From NCBI GenBank assembly GCA_025617745.1, contig CM046861.1, positions 11,494,516 through 11,558,515 on the forward strand: a stretch of DNA of 64,000 bases. Direction: 5' to 3'. This document shows positions 56,650 to 64,000 of the stretch, piece by piece. The notes beneath the pieces were generated by a model. That model saw only the letters and a program-made list of their open reading frames with translations, did not search any database and was not told the origin of the DNA. The stretch is from Heliocidaris erythrogramma (Eukaryota > Echinodermata > Echinoidea > Camarodonta > Echinometridae). The number at the start of each line of letters is the position of its first letter. The first letter of the stretch is position 1. A program made the position numbers and the translations under genes.

Positions 56650-56979
56650 CATCAAGTCAGGGGCGGATCCAGGATTTAGTATAAGGGGGGGGGGGGGGGC
56701 ACACAAATGCAGGTTTGTCAACTTTTGGAAAAAGTAGACCCGTATTTGTTTTGGTCTTGCCAGCTTATCGAAAAGTCGCTCATGGGGGGGGGGGGGGGGG
56801 GTGGGGAGGGGTATGGGGATCCAGTTTCCCTCCATAATTTTCTGACAAGCAGAAAAAAAAATCATTCTAAAAGGGAGGGGGGCACAATCGACAAAATGGC
56901 GGATCCCTTTTTCTTTCAAAAGGGGGGGAGGCACGGGCCGGATGTGTCCCCCCCCCCCGGATTCGCCACTGCATCAAGT
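56650..56979 (+). mobile_element. hAT non-autonomous element with 8-bp target-site duplication
   Basis: CATCAAGT occurs immediately outside both ends (56650-56657 and 56972-56979), a perfect 8-bp duplication as expected for hAT transposons. The element itself (56658-56971) has termini CAGGGGCGGATCC and GGATTCGCCACTG, which pair as inverted repeats of the CAGNGGCG type. It holds G runs at about 56684-56698 and 56784-56802 and a C run at about 56949-56958. A closely related inverted copy is at 22507-22770. Confidence 0.85.
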
Positions 56980-57734
56980 TGCACAAAAAGCAATCAAAGG
57001 GAGATGGGGGAAAGTAGCGTCTGTTTAATTCTCTCATTAAACAGATGAATATTGTTTTGACCTTTGTGAAAATAGGATCGTACAACAGGTCGGAAGCTTT
57101 GACATCTGGTATCCCTTGCTATTGGCCGATTGATAGTCGATGGCAGAACAAAATAAATCTTCAGAGAAACCAGTGATTTCGTCGCTGTAACCTCGCCCCG
57201 CATGAGTCAATGGAAAGTCGATGGTTTTGATATTTCATATTATCAATATTTTATGAATGAATTTCCGACAGCGGCAGACGAACTATCACAAGAAAAGTAA
57301 AGGGGGAAAAGAAATGTTTTGAGTAGGTTCAGTTCTATTAATGTACAGTCGAGTTGTGTTTGCAAAAATAATTCAAGCCTATCAGAGATGAAATTAATTT
57401 CTTTTTATCAAGTACTTCATACATTTTGTAGGTCTTCTGTCAAATTGAAATTCATTTAGAGCCTCGATATTAAATTTCATTATTATGTTTTTATTGTTAT
57501 GCTTACTAAACCATGGAATAGTATATACTTATTCATACCAAGAGAATAGTATTTCATTACGTGCCCACTGAAGCATAGTGCTTAATCTTATAAGGATCCG
57601 CTCAAAATTTGTGTTTTTGCTCCTTATAGGATTGTTCAAATTGATTTGTGTCTACATTTACTTGAATTGACTTGCTATGTCATTATGTCAACCACAAGGC
57701 TAAAGCCGGGGTAATAATGTGATACTTTGCATTC
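56980..57734. other. Stretch with no recognised feature
   Basis: AT-rich; nothing supported. Confidence 0.5.
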
Positions 57735-57774
57735 AGCGCAGTAGAGTAAAGTAGCCGCGCTATATAAATGGACA

Positions 57775-57807
<33 letters not shown>
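57735..57807 (+). mobile_element. LINE or SINE 3-prime tail with (ATT)n
   Basis: CAGCGCAGTAGAGTAAAGTAG then CCGCGCTATATAAATGGAC and an ATT array; matches the tail at 46950-47000. Confidence 0.6.
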
Positions 57808-57808
<1 letters not shown>

Positions 57809-58023
57809 AGGGTCCTTTCTCACCTTCTGTATGTCATTAAAAACAGTATGACATAATAAACTGCAACAGTCACCCTACGTATATGCACAATGCCTAGCAC
57901 GATACAGATCTGAATACAAGATGATAGCCCTAACGATTTAAATGGCATTGTCTCCTAAACTTAAATTATGAGAAGTACTGATAAGCAAATTTATGAAAAT
58001 CGTAACAGTTAGCTTGAAAGTAC

Positions 58024-58374
58024 ATGGAATTATATTTTCCCTTTAAGAATCTCCGAATGGCCAGATGGTGTAAGAAATGTAAGTGTCGGTTTCTTTGTGA
58101 TTTCAATTTGCCGGGTGTCGATAGATTGGGTGAGGAAAGTGACACCATGGATATCGCCAACTTGATTAATTTTGCTTACAGCAATGCTACAGTCTACCCC
58201 CGATTATTCCTTATCTCAAGTATTTGCAGGAATGTACTTCTTACCCTCACTCTTACCCTTGCGGCAGTATTTGCCGACTGCACCCCGCTCAAAGTCAAGC
58301 ATGTGTACCTTCATTCATTGTGTGGAATCTGGAGTATTTCGTTTTCAGTTTGGCGTCCACTTTTGACATTTTAA
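58024..58374 (+). CDS. 116-codon ORF, unrecognised, doubtful
   Basis: The longest plus-strand ORF outside repeats. It contains a cysteine cluster (WCKKCKCRFLC) and one hydrophobic stretch (VLLTLTLTLAAVFA). Parts of a minus frame and a second plus frame are also open, and no intron signals fit well. No family is recognised, and the length is within chance for 64 kb. Confidence 0.12.
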   Translation: MELYFPFKNLRMARWCKKCKCRFLCDFNLPGVDRLGEESDTMDIANLINFAYSNATVYPRLFLISSICRNVLLTLTLTLAAVFADCTPLKVKHVYLHSLCGIWSISFSVWRPLLTF

Positions 58375-59838
58375 CAGTAATGACAAAAAAGTAAAGCATT
58401 GCATTGTTATCATTTTGATATGCTGGACTCACAAAGAGTACGGTATAGGCAAAATTAGAACAAGTTGTAAAGGAATTTTAAAGATAGTGCGTACGAACAC
58501 TTTAAAAATTAGAAGCAATTTGAAAATTCTGAACACATTACGTCAAAGTCGTAAAAATGTACCCCTTAATCATACCGGATATAAAATGGGATACCGCTTT
58601 ATCTAGAATCGAAAACAATCGGGTTATTTTCTCCTCGAAACCTGAGATTTTGATGATAAGTTCCCGTTTCGACTGGTCAAACGCCTCAAAAGGCGCAATC
58701 GCCATGCTCGCAGGCGGTAATGCATTCCTAATTGCCGATCAACAATCGAGAAGAGCAATGCGATACTCTCAGATCGATCAATGACTGACTACATTTCGTC
58801 CGCGCTGTGATCTACGCACGTACTGTTCGACAACGTCAAAAACTTTCGCCACGTGCTCTTGTGTTGTTCTTTTCATCGCAATGCACATAAATAGATATAA
58901 AATGTTGATTGTGGATTTAAGGTTTAAAGAAAAAGGGTGACTTTGAATTTCTGAATTAAAAAGTTCTTGTATTCCAATTTCGTGATGTCCGGGTAAAAAG
59001 CGCTGACTTGTTGAACACGTTTTAAGTCATTTGTTCTATAAACGCTTGCTAAACAAGTCGAAGTCCTTTGTTAAGACTTGTCGTCATTAGCAACGGGTGA
59101 AAAAGAAAATGAAGATCGCCATTAATACGTCATACGTGACTACGAAGTTGAGGGTCTAGGGAAGAAAGCTTCTTTGCCCAGAACTCGATTATTATTTTGT
59201 GATTTTTTTATGCAGCACGCAATTCCTACTTCTAAATCACCAATCTATATTCATTACATATTTAGCATTTTGCGATAATGGATGTATGTAAAATATATTT
59301 GTTCTTATACCTTGCATGAAATTGCCTCTTCCATCTTTTAAAACCAATTTGGTGTTAGAAACCAAGTCTGATAACCTGTAGAGATTTTCCAGCTTGAAAT
59401 AAATTGAAGGTTCTACGTATTATGCAAATTGCTGTAATTGAGCCGTTCTCTCGCAACTTTGATTAACTTCCTGTCAGAAACTGAATACTGCGATTCATTA
59501 TTGATGGGATACCTTCTCTTCTTAAACTAAAACATTCATAAGTAAAGGAGGAGGTATCTAGGGCATGATGTTTATAAACAACGGAGAGCTGTTGCATAAC
59601 TAATATTGCGATTAGTTCTACACGAAACCCCCGGTAATGAAATGCATCTTGACTTTCAACCCATCAGAAGACTCGGACATGTTGTGATCTTTTCTTTTTT
59701 AGTTGCGTTTTAATCTCAACTTTTCGTGTGGATGTCCCTGATTAAACTAAACTTACACTAGGAATTTTTCGTACAGCGTGCCTATTTTAATAGCCGGTTG
59801 GAGTTTCCACAAAATGGTGCCGAGAAACAGTTCAGCGC
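58375..59838. other. Long stretch with no recognised feature
   Basis: AT-rich with a slightly GC-richer, CpG-containing patch at 58670-58870. No structure supported. Confidence 0.5.
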
Positions 59839-60085
59839 TCTGATACTCAACCGCAGGTTGTGGTCGTTTTTTATGCCGCGAGAGGGCACCGTGATCGTTA
59901 CCTGATCATGCCGTTGCCCCGCGGGCCGCAAACTTCGGACAGACTGGTCGCCGCGCAACGTGCAGTGCGAAATGTAATCCCAGCAGTCCGACGGAAGCGT
60001 TCGACGCACAAACTTTGTGTACGAGTAATTGGGGCTTACGCAATCCTGACTTTCCCCACGGCCGCCTGGTGGCGTATCCCTTTAA
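59839..60085 (+). mobile_element. MITE family B, copy 2
   Basis: Right end GGCGTATCCC then TTTAAGG with TTAA at 60082-60085. The left end (TGATACTCAACCGCAGG) is diverged from AGGGATACTCAACCGCAG. Interior matches copy 1 closely at both ends, but the middle carries a different, shorter segment (GCAAACTTCGGACAGACTGG), which copy 3 also has. Confidence 0.82.
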
Positions 60086-60526
60086 GGCTGTGCTGCATGA
60101 GGTGTGGATCCCCAAAATGATTCGACGACATTTGCTTTGCGGGTTTTATTTCGTCAAAGATAATGGTAAGGGCTATGGTTAGAGATAGAGTTAGGTAGAG
60201 CGTTAGGTCTACTGTTAGGTGCAAATTCGAAACGTCAACCCTTGACCGTCTAAGTTTGAAGTAAGAACTTGGTGTATTACTGGAAAGTGACCGCGGAGAA
60301 ATATTGTCGCCATAGTATGTGTCACAAAACAACTCAGATGAAAAGAGGTATTGTTATTATTACAATCAAAATATTATCATTAATTTCATTATATTGTAAA
60401 CCAGCAAGCGAAGCGTCTGGACTGTTTGGTCATACTGGAGTCCATTGTCATATGGATCATCAAAGAAAATGTGCTTTTTATTCATGCTTGATGGAATATT
60501 TGCAATTAACCTGATTATATCTATAC
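60086..60526. other. Stretch with no recognised feature
   Basis: Repeated GTTAG words at about 60175-60225; nothing else. Confidence 0.5.
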
Positions 60527-60754
60527 CTTCCCCACAAATCCTGAATATACACTTAATCATGATATGGTCAAGAGCGTGAATTAGAGCGGCGCATTTTAAT
60601 GCCTGAACAGAGGATTCCAAGAGGCGTAACCAATCCCTCTGATGGAAAGGCCCCTCTGCAACCAGATACGGTGGAAGAGTTTGCCGCCCATCGTTCCCTG
60701 ATGCTATCCCATCGATTTGATCCGCTAGCTGAACATCTACAAGGTCAAGGGTAA
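60527..60754 (-). CDS. Candidate coding exon (hypothetical; strand not certain)
   Basis: A GC-rich islet in AT-rich DNA. Minus-strand reading: acceptor TTACCCTTGACCTTGTAG before 60736, donor GGGGAAG|GTATAG at 60527/60526, giving a 210-bp exon in phase 1-1 with LADQIDGIASGNDGRQTLPP and GPFHQRDWLRLLESSVQALK. Plus-strand reading: ATG at 60599 opens 51 codons to TAA at 60754, with TVEEFAAHRSLMLSHRFDPL. The minus frame is longer and fits the phase of the exon at 62350-62484, so I favour it. No family is recognised. Confidence 0.35.
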
Positions 60755-61016
60755 TAGAGATCGAAATTTGGGGGTAAAGAAAAGTGTTTGTGACCTGTGG
60801 AAGACGGTGTTAGGTGTGTTGGCTCAAAACGGGACACGGTCAAAATCGATTTGTAGGTATTTCGGAAAGGCTGGATAATATGGCGTAGTTTAAATGAGCC
60901 CATAGATTAATTAACTTAAGTTTGATTCGGTATTACACATTGTATTGTTAGATATTTAATTCGCTATAGTTTTCTCTAATATCTAAGTGACTGGCCTTTT
61001 GGCTGAATTTTTTTTT
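60755..61016. other. Stretch with no recognised feature
   Basis: AT-rich short spacer. Confidence 0.5.
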
Positions 61017-61130
61017 GAGTAACGGCAAACGTTATGAACATGTTATTGTAAAAGTTTTTCAAATTCTACAATAACTCGGTGTCCCGCGGGGGTCAATATT
61101 GGGTCCTAATTATTTCTTTATAATTACATG
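61017..61130 (+). pseudogene. Reverse transcriptase scrap
   Basis: The frame reads SNGKRYEHVIVKVFQILQ, a stop, then LGVPRGSILGPNYFFII. GVPxGSILGP is the conserved RT motif directly after the SNRxQYV block of CR1/jockey-like LINEs, and the spacing is right. The rest of the element is not detectable. Confidence 0.78.
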
Positions 61131-62349
61131 AAAGTCGGAATCCTAGCACATTTTGTGTTTAATTCCAGTACACTCTCAACAAAGTAATGCAATCTATAAA
61201 CTTAATTATATCAATAGATGTATACTGATGAAATACAATAGCTCTCACAGACCCCCCCCCCCCCCCCCAGTTTCCAAACTGGAAAGTGTAAACCTCCGTT
61301 ATGTACATCTAATACATTCTTTTACACGTAACTGATTATTTTGTTCGAAAACTCACATGGAATTAACTTGAACTTGAACTTATTCCAGACAGAACCAAAA
61401 TATTAGGATGTGAATTAATATTGAACTCTGTTAACACTTTTAAGGGAAATAATATGAAAAAAATCTATTCAGATATTTCTATGTATTCTGTTATAATTTT
61501 AGATGCACAGACAAAGCTAGCAATTTTGCTCTTTGCGTCTTTCCCACGTCTTTACGTACTATTAGGTTTCGCTTAAGCCAAGTTAAAAAAAAAATCAAAA
61601 AATAAAATCATCAGGATGGTAGGGTAGTCTGCAGATGGTATTTCTTGACACATTTATGCCAGGCTCCAACTACCATGCATTATACTGGATGTATCATATT
61701 AACATCATGCATTATGAATTTTGTGCAAAATTATTTGAAAAAGCAGGTGCAAGTAAATAAGCAAAGAAAATGCACCATGGGATAAATATTTGTAAGTTTG
61801 TAAAGTTCAGCAAAATTTAATGGTTCACAAACATAATCTAGCATACATATAAAGGACCACAGGGTGCACCTGAGAGTAATATTTTTTTTAAATATGAAAA
61901 TATTTCCTTATATTTAAGAAAACTCCAGAAACTTGTTTTGGGTTTTGAAAACATATGTTGACCACAGATGACGCTATGTATATTGTTCGTTATTTTTCAT
62001 TCTAAAGAATAAAATAAATGAAGTTCTTAATAGTCTTTGAAAGGAATCACGGGCGAGGCTGGTCGTAAACTGTTGGCTTTTTAATATATTCATTCATTAA
62101 AAGAGATTATGTTATACTCTTATTAAGTCCAAAAGATTTAGTAAGCGGTTTTTTTTTTCATAACCAAATTTCCTTTACCAAGTAAGAATACTCCATACTT
62201 ATAAATAAATAAATTACATATAATTAAAAAATCATATTTTGTTAAATATCTTTCAGCATTCCTTGGTTGTATATGGAACATAACTAATCACATCCGAGTA
62301 ATGTCATCATTAATCAAAGACAAAAAAGAAGAAATATAATATAATGTAC
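61131..62349. other. Long stretch with no recognised feature
   Basis: A C run at about 61252-61268; otherwise AT-rich and without structure. Confidence 0.5.
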
Positions 62350-62484
62350 CTTTATATGGAGGATTATTTACCCAGCCAGCGTGGAAATGATTAGTATGAC
62401 CAGAGAATTTAGTGTATGCGCTGTTTCCTGATTCGATGTCAGCCTGCTGATAAATACCCATTTGGGCAAACAGGGTAAAGTGCA
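62350..62484 (-). CDS. Probable 135-bp coding exon, phase 1-1 (unknown protein)
   Basis: On the minus strand the acceptor-like CTTTCCTTAAGTAG precedes 62484, and a donor TATAAAG|GTACAT follows 62350. Between them one frame is open with two leading bases and one trailing base, a symmetrical phase 1-1 exon. It encodes 44 whole codons including LFAQMGIYQQADIESGNSAY and HFHAGWVNNPPYK. All three plus-strand frames contain stops. Balanced composition, in contrast to the AT-rich flanks, supports coding. Phase 1-1 exons are typical of shuffled extracellular modules. I do not recognise the domain. Confidence 0.42.
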
Positions 62485-62628
62485 CTACTTAAGGAAAGAT
62501 CTTTGCATGCTTGCATAAAAGCAAGATATGAAAGCAACATCAACCGTTGCAGCAATTGAATACTTTTAGTATGTAATTACCTATCCCATTTCAGCATAAG
62601 TGTCTTTGTCTTTTTCGTTATGAGTTTC

Positions 62629-63157
62629 TTTACGATCGAATAAGCGGCTTCATGTTGCGAGTATCTTATTTATGAATTAAATTCAAAGATATCTGACGAT
62701 TTTTTAAAGCATTATGCTTAGCTTAATACCCATAGGCCGAAATAAATGATATTGATAAATATATTTGAAATAAAGAGTTGCCCTGTTGATTTAGATTTAC
62801 GATCGAATATGCAGCCTAGAACTTTACGAGTGTCTTTTTGGTTATCAGTTGAAATTATAGATATCTGATTTTTATAAAAAGCATAAGGCTGAGCTTAATA
62901 CATCTTGGACCAAATGAAAACAATATTAATAATGATATATTAATGATAAGTGTTGCCCAGTTGATCTAAATTTACGGTCGCATAATTATGCAGTCTGTGT
63001 TTTTTGTTGATGTTTTTTTTTGCGAGTAGCTTATTATCTATCTATTAAAATTACAGAGGAGGTTTATACGCATTATTTTTTAGCGTTATTCCCCATGGGC
63101 CAAGCTGTAAACTATCAATGGACATATTTGAAATAAAGGGTTGTCCCGTTGATTTAG
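62629..63157 (+). repeat. Three-copy diverged tandem array (units 167, 175, 187 bp)
   Basis: Units begin TTTACGATCGAATAAG (62629), TTTACGATCGAATATGCAG (62796) and TTTACGGTCGCATAATTATG (62971). Each ends with a GTTGCCC(T/A)GTTGATYTA-like block (GTTGTCCCGTTGATTTAGATT in unit 3). Shared interior words include ATATCTGA, AGCATTATGCTTAGCTTAAT and its variants. Heavy divergence implies age. Confidence 0.8.
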
Positions 63158-63226
63158 ATTAATGATAGCCAGAAGGTGACACTCTAGAACTGACAGGTGA
63201 TTGAATCGAAATTTTAATTCTATTTA

Positions 63227-63529
63227 TGTCCGATGACTTGTCGGTTGACCCATCAAGAATGAGAGAGAAAGAGAGAGAGAAAGGATAGATACAGTTATTG
63301 GTTTGACCTGGGGAATGGGGGCGGCGTGTGCCAGGCACAAGGGCGTGAACAGTTTTTTTTTTCGTGATGTTTCTAAACTGCATAGATTTAATTTCTGTTG
63401 AAGTAATGATATTGAAGTTGAAGTAAACGATACATGAGTTGAAAAGTGTACCGTAGGTGCAAGCAAAAGAACGGCCAAAACTGGAATGCGGATTTTCTTG
63501 AAATACACATTCGTTGTCCGTGCATGCAT
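63227..63529 (-). CDS. Minus-strand ORF with a signal-peptide-like start (doubtful)
   Basis: From the ATG at 63529-63527 the frame encodes MHARTTNVYFKKIRIPVLAV then LLLAPTVHFS, a basic N-terminus plus hydrophobic core as in signal peptides. The ORF continues about 100 codons but becomes low-complexity (serine/leucine from a GA repeat). A donor-like CCCCAG|GTCAAA occurs near 63306 but in a different phase from the exon at 62350-62484. It could be a first exon of the same gene or chance. Confidence 0.2.
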
Positions 63530-63557
63530 TCGCGTCCTTCTAACTGGCACAGGATGA

Positions 63558-64000
63558 TTGTGCGATAGTATTAAAGTGTGTCTTCGTTAATTCATTGTAA
63601 GGCGCTGTCCGGTCATTGGTGTCTAGTCTCATTAGCCCCCTACCCATCCTTCGGACACACGAGGACAGGTGACGGGCCTTAAGGTATGCAGGCCGCACAC
63701 TACTAGATCAGAGCGCGACCGACATTACTCAACCCTTCCCTCATCTAAGTAATTCTAAAAGGTCTCGAAACCAGACGTGTGCCTGAAGACGTATAACGGT
63801 TAAGGTTTCATTTGGGGTCATTCATCAGGATTGGAGAGTTTAATAACAAAATGCATCAATGCCGCATTGGAACTTTGAAAGTGTCCCCAATCTTGTGGTC
63901 TCTTGATAGAGAATCTACTCATCCATGTTGGAAAAACAATGTACGAAATACAAACAAGTAAAAAATCATCGGGACAATAATTATTATGAGATATAGATAT
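63558..64000. other. Stretch with no recognised feature
   Basis: No ORF or element. On the minus strand ACACCAATGACC near 63613-63624 contains a CCAAT box, upstream of the doubtful ORF. Confidence 0.45.

Noticed and set aside
1-64000. LTR retrotransposon, endogenous viral element or DNA transposase gene
   Set aside because: No protease, integrase, envelope or transposase motif was found in any frame; all protein-level mobile-element traces are LINE-derived.

Overview
This window is non-coding or sparsely coding animal nuclear DNA. It is AT-rich, full of microsatellites and pure G or C runs, and dominated by mobile-element debris. No prokaryotic operon structure, long host ORF, rRNA, intact tRNA gene or CRISPR array is visible. 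The mixture of broken LINEs with CR1/L2/Rex-like C-termini, LINE tails of the form GCGCTATATAAAT followed by ATT repeats, many short inverted-repeat elements and very many poly-G/poly-C runs suggests a marine invertebrate. A sea urchin or other echinoderm is my best inference; the species is not determinable by eye.

Layout. 1-9 kb: a TTAA-flanked MITE (family B), a recent 868-bp tandem duplication (2286-4020), a 118-bp tandem duplication, an RFX-type palindrome, and a 630-bp long-TIR element that landed at the left end of a second MITE (family C). 9.3-9.8 kb: a promoter-like block with a TATA box, a CCAAT box and duplicated GGCGCCAAGGA boxes. 11.1-15.4 kb: a decayed LINE (endonuclease, reverse transcriptase, C-terminal region) carrying three later insertions: a TTAA-flanked MITE, a 485-bp MITE and a 191-bp SINE whose head resembles the Alu domain of 7SL RNA. 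15.6-31 kb: GA/CT repeats, MITEs, a second RFX palindrome, G-run hAT-like elements and a roughly 460-bp polypurine tract. 31-47 kb: nested MITEs (family A has three copies in the window), hAT-like G-run elements, LINE C-terminal fragments and a recent 1.57-kb tandem duplication whose breakpoint lies inside a MITE terminal repeat. 47-64 kb: a tRNA-derived SINE with an AGT-repeat tail, a minus-strand LINE C-terminus, a hAT element with a perfect 8-bp target-site duplication, an RT scrap, and a few GC-richer islets that look like host exons. The best is a 135-bp phase 1-1 exon on the minus strand at 62350-62484; another candidate lies at 60527-60754.

The elements give a relative history: LINE insertion, then MITE and SINE insertions into it; MITE D into MITE A; the long-TIR element into MITE C; and a tandem duplication through MITE E. 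Host-gene content is at most a few exons inside long introns or intergenic space; none can be named.
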